A stretch of DNA of 64,000 nucleotides. It comes from Pseudodesulfovibrio nedwellii. GTDB taxonomy: Bacteria > Desulfobacterota > Desulfovibrionia > Desulfovibrionales > Desulfovibrionaceae. The stretch covers positions 1,235,501 to 1,299,500 of the forward strand of contig NZ_AP026709.1 in assembly GCF_027923765.1 (NCBI RefSeq), read 5' to 3'. Positions 34,055 to 43,604 of the stretch are shown here, one piece after another. Position 1 is the stretch's first letter, and each line of letters begins with the position of its first letter. The translations under genes and the position numbers were made by a program. The notes under the pieces were generated by a model, which saw nothing but the letters and a program-made list of their open reading frames with translations, was not told where the DNA came from and ran no database searches.

Positions 34055-34709
34055 AAAATCCTAGCTCCTTTGAAATGTTAATATCCTTACATAGTAGGCT
34101 GTCCAAATTCATGGGAGCAATCCCTGCAAATTCAATACGGTGGAGAACTGTCAACATCTCAGGGATACAAATTAACTCGTCTGGCCTATCGATAACCCTA
34201 AACCCATGACCTCCTTTTGAAGAATCAATGACAATTCTATGATCTCTATCAAGGCTAACTTTGTAGCCAGTAAACACTTCACTAAAAAGTTTTACCCATT
34301 GTTCGCGCGTAAGTGAGGTTGGATTCAATCTGGCTTGTGCAATCAAAGGATGGACATAAGTGAATTTAGTTTTCCACTCGCCTCGAACCTGTCCTTCGCG
34401 CTCAGGGAAACAACTAAAATGATGAAGACTGTCAATGCTTATTCCAGCGGGGAGATCAAAGGCACTAGTCCACTCCGTCAAAACAAAATCCGATACGCGG
34501 CAGTCTGACGGAAGACAGTTAAACAGGAGTTTATCAACTGGAGCCCATTCTCCCCAATAAATAGTTTGGATAAAAAGCTTATCGACTTTGTAATCCCAAA
34601 AGCAGTGAATCCCTAGTTTTTTCAGTTCGCGAACCAGAAGATGTCTGTCAGAGCTGTCCCCTTTAGTTTGCACGTCCAATTCTTGGTTAAGGTAGTCCGA
34701 AATAAGCAT
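34047..34709 (-). CDS. Island hypothetical protein, second paralogue pair, member A
   Basis: 220 residues, soluble, beta-rich in the first half (KLGIHCFWDYKVDKLFIQTIYWGEWAP). Related by divergent tandem duplication to the next gene, with which it overlaps by 8 bases. No family recognised. The two genes and the zinc-ribbon gene probably form one leftward operon. Confidence 0.7.
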   Translation of the reverse strand: MLISDYLNQELDVQTKGDSSDRHLLVRELKKLGIHCFWDYKVDKLFIQTIYWGEWAPVDKLLFNCLPSDCRVSDFVLTEWTSAFDLPAGISIDSLHHFSCFPEREGQVRGEWKTKFTYVHPLIAQARLNPTSLTREQWVKLFSEVFTGYKVSLDRDHRIVIDSSKGGHGFRVIDRPDELICIPEMLTVLHRIEFAGIAPMNLDSLLCKDINISKELGFYV

Positions 34710-34758
34710 GTTGTGGTAAGCCTCACAATGGTTGCTATATATTTAAGCTTTGTTCCCT

Positions 34759-34790
34759 GTAGTGACGGAAGATTAAGCCTCCGTCACTAC
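34759..34790. terminator. Hairpin between small membrane-protein gene and hypothetical operon
   Basis: Perfect 11-bp stem (GTAGTGACGGA and its complement) with a 10-base loop. No T run, so terminator function is weakly supported. Confidence 0.5.
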
Positions 34791-34798
34791 GGTTGAAA

Positions 34799-34972
34799 CT
34801 AGCACGCCGCTTCTTCCGGCTCCTCTGTGCTGTGTTTAACATTGGAATCGCATTCATCATCGTCATCACAATCGACAAAGGAAAGGCTCTCAGCCTCTTC
34901 TAATGCATACACGCCTGTCACAGCCAATACGCCAACAGCAACGCCACCGAAAAAAGTCAATAAGTCACGCAT
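34799..34972 (-). CDS. Small membrane protein with acidic Cys-containing tail (copy 2)
   Basis: 57 residues, too short for many gene finders: MRDLLTFFGGVAVGVLAVTG then VYALEEAESLSFVDCDDDDE and a C-terminal EEPEEAAC. The first 24 residues match copy 1 at 19530-19712 almost exactly, while the acidic tail differs and has three Cys. GGAGAAA lies directly before the ATG, as in copy 1. The strict conservation of the helix and loss of similarity after it suggest the helix is the functional part. Confidence 0.65.
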   Translation of the reverse strand: MRDLLTFFGGVAVGVLAVTGVYALEEAESLSFVDCDDDDECDSNVKHSTEEPEEAAC

Positions 34973-35107
34973 AATTTCTCCTTGTTTGAATTACATGGTG
35001 GGAAATGGAATTCCCCTCCTCATTTAGTTCAAGATAATTGAGAACTATTCCAAGAAATGGAAACTTGAGAGAAAATTTGTATGGGGGATGAAAAAATAAT
35101 ATACGAA

Positions 35108-35148
35108 CGTCAGTGGCTTATTCTGGGATTTAGAATAAGCCACTGACG
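35108..35148 (-). terminator. Long perfect hairpin after the Cas4-like nuclease gene
   Basis: 17-bp perfect stem with a 7-base loop, 8 bases past the stop codon at 35156; on the minus strand a T-rich tract follows about 10 bases later. Confidence 0.75.
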
Positions 35149-35155
35149 GCGGAGC

Positions 35156-36376
35156 CTAAGCTACTGACTTTAGAATTTTATTGATTTTCCCAATATACAA
35201 GCGCTCATGAGGCTTGCCAGTCTTCTCACATTGCTCCAAAGCATCTTGAGCCGTAAGGTCGTCGATCAACTCCGTCAAAGTATCCATCACTAGAGATCGA
35301 TCCAATGTCTTTCGACCTGAAACCGTTGCAACCCGAAAACGATGGCCTCCAACGGATACCCAGTCCTGAGATCCAATCGAACGATACGTCTGTCTGATAC
35401 GCTCTTCAGCCTCAGCAATACGCTTTTCTATGGTTGTTTTGCTCTCCTTGAGTATGGCGAGTTCTTCCAGCTCAAGCCCACAAGCAGAGTCCGATGGGAT
35501 GTTCACATCCTGGAACTTCGGACAGTCCTTGTTGACGTCACACCAATCGCATAACGGGTGAAAGCCTCGGCAGTAATCGAGATCGTTTAACTCCAAAGTA
35601 CCGGAACGGACATCTTCCATCGTTCGCCAAATTCCTACCGCTGTTTGTAAGCAGGCCTCCAGCATGCTCTTCTCCGGTTGATACGGCCCAAACGGTTTAA
35701 CCTTGGCCATGGATATGGATATGGAAAGTACCCAGCCTTCAATGTCTACATCCTCAGGGGATTCTGGGAGATCCACGCCGAAGATCGAACGCACAGCTTG
35801 TGGGAATGTGGCCTTTTTAACTCCTGCTTCCGTTACGGAAAAGCACGGCTTGTTCCAATAGGATTTCAACAATCCCACCTGGCCATAGAGTTGCGCTTCA
35901 TACGACGCATACAACGACTCCGGGATACGCTCATTACTCTTGAGTTCCAGAATCCGTACAGCAGGACGATCTCCGCCCCAAACCAGGGTAAAATCCAAGT
36001 GCGCCTTCATAGGCACCCCACTGTGTTCAACGGAGATCTCAAGCTGTGGGATCAATTTAACGCCAGCAGCTTGCAGAGCCTTTTGAACTCCATCTTCCTG
36101 CCAATGGCCACGTTGTAGGATGATCTGGCGACCGAGAACGTGGGCCAAGTCACCCTGAGCGAGCTCACCTATGGCGGCTGAGACGGGAATGGCAGATGCT
36201 CCAAGCTTACTCGCTACGGCTGATCGCATACATTCCATCCCTTTTCCGATGTCAGACATACCGATGTACTGACTACGATCTCCAAGCTCACTGGCTGTTT
36301 TATACTCAGCGTGTGCCAGAAGCCCTTGAGTCAACAATCGCAACAGACCTTGTGCCTTGATGTCATCACGCTGCAT
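35156..36376 (-). CDS. Cas4/RecB-type PD-(D/E)XK exonuclease with Fe-S cysteines
   Basis: About 406 residues from the ATG at 36376, placed 7 bases after GGTGGAGG; the open frame runs further upstream but only over the ERF gene. The nuclease core is AHLDFTLVW and VRILELKSNERIP. A cysteine near the N-terminus (GMECMRSA) and C-x6-C-x2-C-x5-C near the end (YCRGFHPLCDWCDVNKDC) look like the Fe-S cluster layout of Cas4/AddB nucleases. It probably resects DNA ends for the ERF annealing protein encoded just upstream, as Exo does for Bet in SXT-type elements. Confidence 0.75.
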   Translation of the reverse strand: MQRDDIKAQGLLRLLTQGLLAHAEYKTASELGDRSQYIGMSDIGKGMECMRSAVASKLGASAIPVSAAIGELAQGDLAHVLGRQIILQRGHWQEDGVQKALQAAGVKLIPQLEISVEHSGVPMKAHLDFTLVWGGDRPAVRILELKSNERIPESLYASYEAQLYGQVGLLKSYWNKPCFSVTEAGVKKATFPQAVRSIFGVDLPESPEDVDIEGWVLSISISMAKVKPFGPYQPEKSMLEACLQTAVGIWRTMEDVRSGTLELNDLDYCRGFHPLCDWCDVNKDCPKFQDVNIPSDSACGLELEELAILKESKTTIEKRIAEAEERIRQTYRSIGSQDWVSVGGHRFRVATVSGRKTLDRSLVMDTLTELIDDLTAQDALEQCEKTGKPHERLYIGKINKILKSVA

Positions 36377-37046
36377 CTGCATACCTCCACCAAACTTTAC
36401 GAGTGCCATCCCAACGGAAACCGGCTTTACGAAGGAATTCCTTCTTGGGATGAGTATCACCAGTTGCCAAGACACATTGCTTGCCGTCATTGGCTGTACC
36501 TTTTCGATACTGAACGCCATCAAGACGTGGTAGATTAACTGCCCCAGGGGCATTACCCTTGGCCATCGATAATGGCTGTGCAGCGGGTGAATTGTTCCCG
36601 CAGTTCCGGGACTGGAAAACTCCATTTTGCGGTTCTCTCTGCTGAGAGGCCATTTCACCATCATCATCGTTCTCCGTCACAATCCCGATCAACGCGGATA
36701 ATCCATATCGACGTGCATAGGTCATAGCCGAGCCATATCCTTGTGGATCATTTTTGGGTAACGGCATGGTCAACAATGAGGCTTGCCATTGACCTGTTTC
36801 AGCATGGACGATCTTGGTTACAAGACCGAGCTGGTTCAATTCGACAGAAACCGGATACTGGGTCAGCCAAATACCGTGCTGAAGAAGAGCATCACGACAT
36901 GCATTCATGACCGAGTGAAGCGTTGCATAGCGACTGTTGGTAAAAGTGTTTTCAGCATCCTTGAGCGCAGGTGACAACGTCTGCTGCACCTGGATCATAG
37001 CCTCTACCAATTCCGTAATTTCAGGGGAACACATCTGGGATTCCAT
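36366..37046 (-). CDS. ERF-family single-strand annealing recombinase
   Basis: 226 residues. The ERF signature is NSRYATLHSVMNACRDALLQHGI and YGSAMTYARRYGLSALIGIVTENDDDG. Members promote RecA-independent annealing in phages and mobile elements. The C-terminal 60 residues form a separate small domain (GKQCVLATGDTHPKKEFLRKAGFRWDG...). Its last 11 bases overlap the start of the nuclease gene, so the two are coupled. It has a leader hairpin just upstream of its ribosome site. Confidence 0.85.
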   Translation of the reverse strand: MESQMCSPEITELVEAMIQVQQTLSPALKDAENTFTNSRYATLHSVMNACRDALLQHGIWLTQYPVSVELNQLGLVTKIVHAETGQWQASLLTMPLPKNDPQGYGSAMTYARRYGLSALIGIVTENDDDGEMASQQREPQNGVFQSRNCGNNSPAAQPLSMAKGNAPGAVNLPRLDGVQYRKGTANDGKQCVLATGDTHPKKEFLRKAGFRWDGTRKVWWRYADAA

Positions 37047-37453
37047 ATTACCTCCTTAAAAAGAGAAAACCCCAGTACTGCTTTTCGCGGTACTGGAGAC
37101 AATTAGTTAATTTGAAGCTAAAAAGGATTAGTCTTCACTGAGGTAATATATGTCTTAAATATTTTGAGAAGCACAGTGACAATGGGATATTGGGACAACA
37201 GCAGATTTATAAGTACATGCCATCTAACCCAGCACGCTCCTTCAAAGCATACACCACTCTTGTCAGGCTATGGTTTACTTTTCCCCACAACGAAGATTCT
37301 TTGCAGTTTTCATCATGAAATGAATATGTTGGAATATGTTGCCGATTTGTGGCAATCTCCCCGCAAGATGTCGAGAACGTTGTTCCATATTCTGGAATGA
37401 TGGTGCGTTATCTACCCTTGAAGATCGTAGAACGCAGAAGGAAAACGTGCTTC
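37047..37453. other. Gene-free stretch between divergent recombination operons
   Basis: About 400 AT-rich bases between the ERF operon (leftward) and the AddB-like gene (rightward). Apart from the leader hairpin I see no gene or repeat; both promoters should lie here. Confidence 0.5.
37072..37096 (-). promoter_or_regulatory. Leader hairpin before the ERF gene
   Basis: 10-bp stem (CCAGTACTGC/GCGGTACTGG, one G-U) then a T/C-rich tract and the AAGGAGG ribosome site on the minus strand. No minus-strand gene lies upstream, so this is a leader structure rather than the end of a transcript. Confidence 0.6.
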
Positions 37454-40093
37454 ATGAGAATACAGGTTGGATATTGTTTTGATGGTGGCAGCTTCCCTGG
37501 CGAATTGGGAGCAGCAGAAGCGGTAGAAGGTGTAGTAACGACTGGCCCGCTTGGTTTGGTCAGTATCCTTGAAACCCGCCTTGGACTGGTCGGTGCCCAT
37601 TATGGGCAGCCGATTCGTATTGCCCGCTACCTTGCGGCAATGGATGCGCTTTGCAAGACTGGTGAACCTTTCTACAAAAAATCCTTTGAAGCTGATGGGT
37701 GGTCTTCGGCGAAGAGTCTTCTTGTATTACGGGATCAGCTTCGATTGTCAGGTTGGGATGGGAGCAATCTAGGCTCCTCGTCGCGATTGACAGATATGGC
37801 GATCCTTGAAGAAGCCAACATATTGCCCGGCCTTGCTGAACGCATTGAAGTCGTTCTCGACTCGCTCGTCAAATACAGCATTTCAGGTGTTTCAGAAGTG
37901 ACGCTGCATGTGCATGAACAAGCGCAATGGCCATCTTGTTGGCGTAGGCTTTTTACAACGTTGGAGCAAGAGGGCGTCAGCATCAGTGTGACTCAGTTCG
38001 ATTTCTCGACGAAAGCACCCACTGACCTGGATGTGCTGCATGGAGCCCTCTGTGATTCAGGCGTTGGCGATGGTTTTTTTAAAGCGGACGGTTCGCTGAT
38101 TTGCTTGAGTGCTTCGACTGCTCTGGAGGCGGCAGACGCTTTGGGAGCGTGGCTTGCTGCTGAAGAAAACAATGAGGGAACCGTAGTCATTATTGCAGAA
38201 TCTGGAACAGAAGTTTTGGATGCCGCCATGCGTAGGCACGGCTTGCCTCGCCCTGGTGGTGGAAGTCGATCCCAATGGCGTGCTGCGTTGCAGTTGTTGC
38301 CCTTAGGGTTAGGAATTCATTGGGCTCCGTTCGACCCGCAGCGGTATCTTGAATTTTTGACTGCACCAATATGCCCTTTGCATCCAGCCATGGCTGGTCG
38401 TCTTGTACGCGCCCTTGAAAAAGAACCTGGCCTGGGTGGAAAGAAATGGCTTGAGGCTGTTGCCAAGTGTGAAGAATGGGCACGAAGGCAGGAGAATGCG
38501 GACGTGTTGCTGGAGGATTTACGTTTTTGGACCGAAGTAAAACGTGTGCCTCCACATACAGGATTGGATGTTGAAACCATCCGTGACATTTGTTTGCGCT
38601 TGAGTGACTGGGCGGCAAAGGGAATCCGGGCTCAAGAAGGGAAACTGATGAGTGCAGTGTCAGGCATGGCATTGGAGCTTGCGGAAGCGGTGGGCGAAAT
38701 AGGCCGACAGGCCATTCCGAAGCCTCAATTGGATCGAATGCTTGATTCAGTCATAGGTGGCGGTGCGGCAGTCTCAGACAAGGCCGAAGCTTCACCGTGG
38801 ACGGTCTTGTCACATCCGGGACAACTCGGCGGTAATGTTGGCACAGTTATTTGGTGGAACTTCACTATGACAGGACTGCCGTCTGGCCGTTTGCCATGGA
38901 CGAATGCCGAGATAGAAGCCCTGAGCAGTGCTGGCGTTCGCATGAAGGATGTTGATTTACAACGGAACTTAGAGCTTTCATCCTGGCAACAGGCTGCGTG
39001 CAATGCCACGAAGAGGCTGATTCTCGTTATGCCGGAACAGGATGGAGGAGAACCCCTAGCTCCCCATCCCTTCTGGGAAAACATAGCTGCCGCAACGAAG
39101 CTTTCCGAAGAGACAGATATTCCATCCATGACGGTTTCGGCTTCACAACTTCGTCGTGGCGACGGCAAGCTGTTGGAGAGGATTATTCCTCTTGAACCCG
39201 TGACGGAGAACGCGGCTCTGACATTTCAGGATCAATGGCAGGCTCCGGCGGGTATCATCGAAAGGCGAGAGAAGGAATCTCCGTCAGGCATGTCAAAGCT
39301 TATCAAATGTCCGCTGGCTTGGGTGTTGAGTCATGTCCTTAAGATCAGCGCAACAGGAAGCCCGACTCTCTGCCAAGGCAATCAGCTTATCGGTTCATTC
39401 TGCCACTCCATAGTCGAGGATTTGATCAACGAGTCTCAGAACTGGAAATCCGACGAAGCCGTATCTAGAGCCACAACCCTATTCGACTCTCGCCTCAAGG
39501 AGATGGCTGCAACGTATCTGCTGCCCGGTATGGAAACTAAGCGAGAGTTTTTAAGATCTAGACTCCGTCGGGCCGTGGGCGATTTGTTCGAACGTATAGA
39601 AGGCGCAGGGCTGTCAGTCGTTGAAAGTGAAAGGGAAGTTGAACGGACGGACGCAGGTGGTCAGACATATCGCGGCTACGTCGATATCAGCCTTGAAGAC
39701 GACAAAGGCAATCCTGTTGTGTGGGATATGAAGTGGACGAACAAAAGCAAATATCGCCGTGAAGAGCTAGAGAAGGGAATAGCTCTGCAACTCGCGGCCT
39801 ATTGCTGGATGCTCGACAAGGACGATTTTCCAGCCTTTGGAGCATACTACATGCTCGCTCAGACCGAACTGATATCTTCACAGGCTCCATGGTTGCCCCC
39901 AGAAGACGTTGTTGATTCTGACTTGAAAGCCACATGGGAAATGGTGCGTGAGCGGTATGACGCCACCATTGACCGACTGATGGCCGGAGACGTGGAGGCC
40001 ATTGCACCCAGCGATGAGGAAAAGGAATTCGATTTCGGCACAGGCTGCTTTTTCTGTGATTACGCAATGGTATGCGGGGTGGGATATGAGTAA
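37454..40093 (+). CDS. AddB-like PD-(D/E)XK nuclease/helicase-like subunit
   Basis: About 879 residues from the ATG at 37454 (MRIQVGYCFDGGSFPGELG); an in-frame ATG at 37349 would add 35 residues that do not look conserved. The C-terminal nuclease has GYVDISLEDDKGNPVVWDMKWTN (D...DxK), an N-side cysteine in LIKCPLAWVLS, and CFFCDYAMVC at the end, i.e. the AddB-type Fe-S cluster ligands. The N-terminal part has no good Walker A, as expected for an inactive AddB-like helicase. It overlaps the AddA-like gene by 8 bases; the pair should form a dimeric end-resection enzyme. Confidence 0.78.
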   Translation: MRIQVGYCFDGGSFPGELGAAEAVEGVVTTGPLGLVSILETRLGLVGAHYGQPIRIARYLAAMDALCKTGEPFYKKSFEADGWSSAKSLLVLRDQLRLSGWDGSNLGSSSRLTDMAILEEANILPGLAERIEVVLDSLVKYSISGVSEVTLHVHEQAQWPSCWRRLFTTLEQEGVSISVTQFDFSTKAPTDLDVLHGALCDSGVGDGFFKADGSLICLSASTALEAADALGAWLAAEENNEGTVVIIAESGTEVLDAAMRRHGLPRPGGGSRSQWRAALQLLPLGLGIHWAPFDPQRYLEFLTAPICPLHPAMAGRLVRALEKEPGLGGKKWLEAVAKCEEWARRQENADVLLEDLRFWTEVKRVPPHTGLDVETIRDICLRLSDWAAKGIRAQEGKLMSAVSGMALELAEAVGEIGRQAIPKPQLDRMLDSVIGGGAAVSDKAEASPWTVLSHPGQLGGNVGTVIWWNFTMTGLPSGRLPWTNAEIEALSSAGVRMKDVDLQRNLELSSWQQAACNATKRLILVMPEQDGGEPLAPHPFWENIAAATKLSEETDIPSMTVSASQLRRGDGKLLERIIPLEPVTENAALTFQDQWQAPAGIIERREKESPSGMSKLIKCPLAWVLSHVLKISATGSPTLCQGNQLIGSFCHSIVEDLINESQNWKSDEAVSRATTLFDSRLKEMAATYLLPGMETKREFLRSRLRRAVGDLFERIEGAGLSVVESEREVERTDAGGQTYRGYVDISLEDDKGNPVVWDMKWTNKSKYRREELEKGIALQLAAYCWMLDKDDFPAFGAYYMLAQTELISSQAPWLPPEDVVDSDLKATWEMVRERYDATIDRLMAGDVEAIAPSDEEKEFDFGTGCFFCDYAMVCGVGYE

Positions 40094-43000
40094 AAATATC
40101 AAATTGATAAGCGCGAGTGCTGGTTCAGGAAAGACCTACTCTTTGACGGAAACCTTCGTGAACAGCCTTGATGAGGGCGTCCGTCCTGAAGGCGTTGTTG
40201 CAACCACCTTCACCAAGAAGGCCGCTCAAGAGATTGGCAGTCGTTTTCGCTCAAAGCTTTTTGAATTGGACCGGACGGAAGATGCACAGCGCGTATTTGG
40301 TGGTTACATTGGTACCGTTAACTCTGTCTGTGGCGCACTTCTCAAGGATTACGCTTTTGAAATCGGGCAATCCCCGACAGTCGAGGTGCTCCCCGAAGGT
40401 GAAGACGGGGCTGTCTTTCGTGTCGCAATTTCAGATGCCATCGGGCGACGTGCCAAGCAGATTGTTCCGCTTGTGCGTTCGTTGGAGATTGAAGGTTGGG
40501 AAGACATCGTCAAAGACATTATCGACAAAGCTAGGTCGAATGCTATTGACCGTAAAATGATGTTGGAAAGTGGAAAGCACTCCTGGGAATTACTCAAGGA
40601 ATTACTACCTGATCCCATTTCTGAAGCCGAAGGCAAAAAGCTTGATTCCGAAATTGTACGGGAATTGGAGCGAACCATTGCTGCTCTTCCGGCAGACGGA
40701 GATACAACCAAAGGCACAATGGGAGCTAAGAAAAACCTCCAAACAATTAGCCGCACATTGTATCGTGGTAGCGTGCCTCATTGGTCCACATGGTCCAAAC
40801 TTTCCAAAATATCACCCACGAAAAAAAGTGCGTATGAAGTTGAAACGCTTCACGAATTGGCAGGACAATTTTTAACCCATCCCCGATTCCATAAGGAAGT
40901 TCGTCAATTCATCACATTGCTTTTCGATTGTGCCTCCGAAGCGGCAGGTCTGTATCAACAATACAAACGGGTTTTGGGTCTTATTGACTTTACCGACCAG
41001 GAAGCTTTGGCCCTGCAAATGGTCGAAGACAAAGACGTAGCCAGCCAATTGCAGGAACGGTTGGACATGGTGATGGTCGATGAATTTCAGGATACCAGCC
41101 CAATTCAACTAGCGTTATTTCTCAAGCTGTCGAAGCTGGTGAAGCAGTCTGTCTGGGTCGGCGACCAGAAACAGTCTATTTACGGATTTCGAGGCTCAGA
41201 TCCAGCTCTGATGGATGCTGTTATCGAGGCCTTGGGTGAACCGGAGACACTGCCGAATAGTTGGCGGACACAACCTGCCTTGGTTGATTTTGCCAGCGAA
41301 TATTTCACGGCAGCCTTTGGACAGTTCGGACTCCCTGAAAAAAGGGTACGACTGACCTCCAAAGTTAAGGCGACCAAGCCGAAGCACCCGCACCTGAAAT
41401 GCTGGCGATTTGAGTCAAAAAACAAAACCAATGACACACTTTGTCTTGCCGATGGCATTAAGTCCATGATCGAAAATGCGCCCGACTATGTGGTCCTTGA
41501 CAAAATCACAAGGGAAGAACGCACACTCAAGGCTGGCGATATCGCAGTCCTCTGCATGACCAATGCGGATTGCCGTGATGTTGCTTCTGTACTGGAAGAG
41601 CATGGTATTCGTGCCGCTATTCCGCGAATCGGACTCATGGTACGTCCTGAGGTCGTTCTTGTTATGGCTGCTTATCGCTACCTTCTTAGTGCTGAAGATA
41701 CTTTGGCTGTGGCTGAGTTGGCCAAGGTCTTCGAACTGGAGGATTGGTTCACAGTTGCCCTGGGAAAAGGGATGGATGCCGTCAAGGACCTGCATCCCAT
41801 GTTCGAACGGATTGATGACGCGCGGCAGGGACTCGCTTCGCTGACACCATCTGAGGTGTTGGATTTAGCCATTGATCTTTCTGATGCAAGCCGCATGGCA
41901 TTAGGTTGGGGCAATCCGGCTCTCAGGCAGGCAAATCTGGATGCTCTGCGCGGTCACGCTTTGGGATATGAATCGACCTGTAAAGCTCGTCGATGCGCTT
42001 GCACGCCTGCCGGGCTTGTTCATCATTTTCACCAATTGGAAAAGAATGAGGCGGACGACCAAGCTGTTGGCGTTGGTGACGATGCCGTGCAGGTTCTGAC
42101 CTATCACAAATCTAAAGGGCTTGAATGGCCTGTTGTCATTTTGACCAGGCTTGATTCCAAGGAGCGCAAAAATCCGTTTGGTTTGAGCATACAGTCCTCC
42201 GATGCTCACTTTGATCTCGACGATCCTCTGGCTGGCCGATGGCTCCGCTATTGGCCCTGGCCTTTTGGGGCACAGAAAAAGATCGCAGACTTTTCTGATG
42301 CAGTTGATGAAAGCGATATTGCCAAGGAAGCCTTTGAACAGGAGCGTCGGGAGCGGTTGCGTCTGCTATACGTCGGCATGACACGGGCTAGGGACTACAT
42401 GATCCTTGCAGCCCGAGAGGAAGGCAAAGGCTCACCAACAGCTTGGCTGGACGGTTATGAAAATGCGGGCGGCAACCAGATCATGTCTTTGCCTGAGATA
42501 TACGGAGTGAGTCAGATAGAAGTGGGCAAGCAATCCTTTCCTGTCGAAACCGTGTGCCTCACACCAACTGAGGAAGGGGGAAAAGCCGCAATCACTCAAA
42601 GTCATGCCCCAGTGCTTCCAGAGAAAACAGCACATCATCCTTTGGCGCGATTCGTGCCAAGTGGCGATACAATAGACGAAGAAAAGGTCTCCGTTGAGTT
42701 CTTTGAACTTGGACCGCCCTTGCTGACTAAGACAACTGACTCCCGCGTAGATTTGGGTGACGCCGTCCATGCTTTCCTAGCTGTGGCAACGCCGGATCAA
42801 GATGATGCTGCTCTCAAAGCAAGAGGGAAAAGGATTGTCAGTAGTCTGAGCCTTAAAGACCTTAATGCAGACATGCTGCTAGAAATTCATCATCGCTTGC
42901 AAGCCTTCATCACGAAGACAATTGACCCGGCAGGCATCGGCGAGGTCCTCACAGAATGGCCGATCCATCTCAAGAGAGGATTACAAAAAGGAAGTGGTTG

Positions 43001-43220
43001 GATAGACATGCTTTCCCGACAGCCGGATGGAGATGTCATCATCGATCATAAGACGTCATTGGGCGGTAGAGATGTGTTGAAAAAAAAAGCGGTAGGATAT
43101 GCTGGGCAATTAGTCACGTATGCTCAAGCTCTTGAAAAAGCCACTGAGAAAAGGAGCAAGAGCTTGTGGCTACATTTTGCATTGTCTGGAGCAGTGGTTC
43201 TTCTTAGCCAGAAAGAATAA
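40086..43220 (+). CDS. AddA/RecB-like UvrD helicase-nuclease
   Basis: 1,044 residues from the ATG at 40086. Walker A ISASAGSGKTYSLTETF is at the N-terminus, followed by motif II MVDEFQDTSPIQLAL, motif III SIYGFRGSDP, motif V LTYHKSKGLEWPVVIL and motif VI LLYVGMTRARDYMIL. The C-terminus has a RecB-type nuclease: DAVHAFLAV, GSGWIDMLSRQPDGDVIIDHKTSLGG. It is coupled to the AddB-like gene. A chromosomal AddAB or RecBCD would be housekeeping; an island-borne pair suggests element-specific recombination or defence (inference). A hairpin follows. Confidence 0.85.
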   Translation: MSKNIKLISASAGSGKTYSLTETFVNSLDEGVRPEGVVATTFTKKAAQEIGSRFRSKLFELDRTEDAQRVFGGYIGTVNSVCGALLKDYAFEIGQSPTVEVLPEGEDGAVFRVAISDAIGRRAKQIVPLVRSLEIEGWEDIVKDIIDKARSNAIDRKMMLESGKHSWELLKELLPDPISEAEGKKLDSEIVRELERTIAALPADGDTTKGTMGAKKNLQTISRTLYRGSVPHWSTWSKLSKISPTKKSAYEVETLHELAGQFLTHPRFHKEVRQFITLLFDCASEAAGLYQQYKRVLGLIDFTDQEALALQMVEDKDVASQLQERLDMVMVDEFQDTSPIQLALFLKLSKLVKQSVWVGDQKQSIYGFRGSDPALMDAVIEALGEPETLPNSWRTQPALVDFASEYFTAAFGQFGLPEKRVRLTSKVKATKPKHPHLKCWRFESKNKTNDTLCLADGIKSMIENAPDYVVLDKITREERTLKAGDIAVLCMTNADCRDVASVLEEHGIRAAIPRIGLMVRPEVVLVMAAYRYLLSAEDTLAVAELAKVFELEDWFTVALGKGMDAVKDLHPMFERIDDARQGLASLTPSEVLDLAIDLSDASRMALGWGNPALRQANLDALRGHALGYESTCKARRCACTPAGLVHHFHQLEKNEADDQAVGVGDDAVQVLTYHKSKGLEWPVVILTRLDSKERKNPFGLSIQSSDAHFDLDDPLAGRWLRYWPWPFGAQKKIADFSDAVDESDIAKEAFEQERRERLRLLYVGMTRARDYMILAAREEGKGSPTAWLDGYENAGGNQIMSLPEIYGVSQIEVGKQSFPVETVCLTPTEEGGKAAITQSHAPVLPEKTAHHPLARFVPSGDTIDEEKVSVEFFELGPPLLTKTTDSRVDLGDAVHAFLAVATPDQDDAALKARGKRIVSSLSLKDLNADMLLEIHHRLQAFITKTIDPAGIGEVLTEWPIHLKRGLQKGSGWIDMLSRQPDGDVIIDHKTSLGGRDVLKKKAVGYAGQLVTYAQALEKATEKRSKSLWLHFALSGAVVLLSQKE

Positions 43221-43230
43221 AAGGAACATT

Positions 43231-43256
43231 TTAAAGAGATCGTTTCTTTAAAACAG
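43231..43256 (+). terminator. Hairpin after the AddA-like gene
   Basis: 9-bp AT-rich stem (TTTTAAAGA/TCTTTAAAA) just after the stop codon. Confidence 0.5.
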
Positions 43257-43332
43257 TTAAGATGGGTGTCTGAAATATGGCTGAAACGGCACTCGTCTCA
43301 AATAATATCAGCCAAATATGAAGGAGAAGATT

Positions 43333-43509
43333 ATGGGAATGTCTTGGAGTTCATCAAAACCATGCCCCAATTGTGGCGTAAAACAAGGACCTGCAAGGAA
43401 ATGTAACAACTGTGGGACATTGGGATGCTATAAGTGCGTTTCTCAAAACAAAGGTGGTACTGCTGAATGTAAGATATGCAGAAAGAGAGGGGGCATCATA
43501 GAGCCTTAA
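43333..43509 (+). CDS. Small zinc-finger protein
   Basis: 58 residues from the ATG at 43333 after AAGGAG: MGMSWSSSKPCPNCGVKQGP, CNNCGTLGCYKCVS and ECKICRKRGG. Three to four CxxC pairs suggest two zinc sites; it resembles LIM- or ribbon-like adaptors but no family is certain. Confidence 0.65.
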   Translation: MGMSWSSSKPCPNCGVKQGPARKCNNCGTLGCYKCVSQNKGGTAECKICRKRGGIIEP

Positions 43510-43528
43510 GAATATATTATTGAAAGAT

Positions 43529-43571
43529 ACAAGTTAAGTAGCATTGCTTAAACATCTGCTGCTTAACTTGT
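43529..43571 (+). terminator. Terminator-like hairpin
   Basis: 14-bp stem with one G-U pair, 15-base loop, 20 bases after the zinc-finger gene; no clear T run. Confidence 0.6.
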
Positions 43572-43604
43572 CCATATGATACTACAAAATACAAGAAGGT
43601 TCCT

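Noticed and set aside
36382-36667. N-terminal extension of the Cas4-like nuclease
   Set aside because: Open frame only because it lies over the ERF gene; a strong ribosome site supports the start at 36376.
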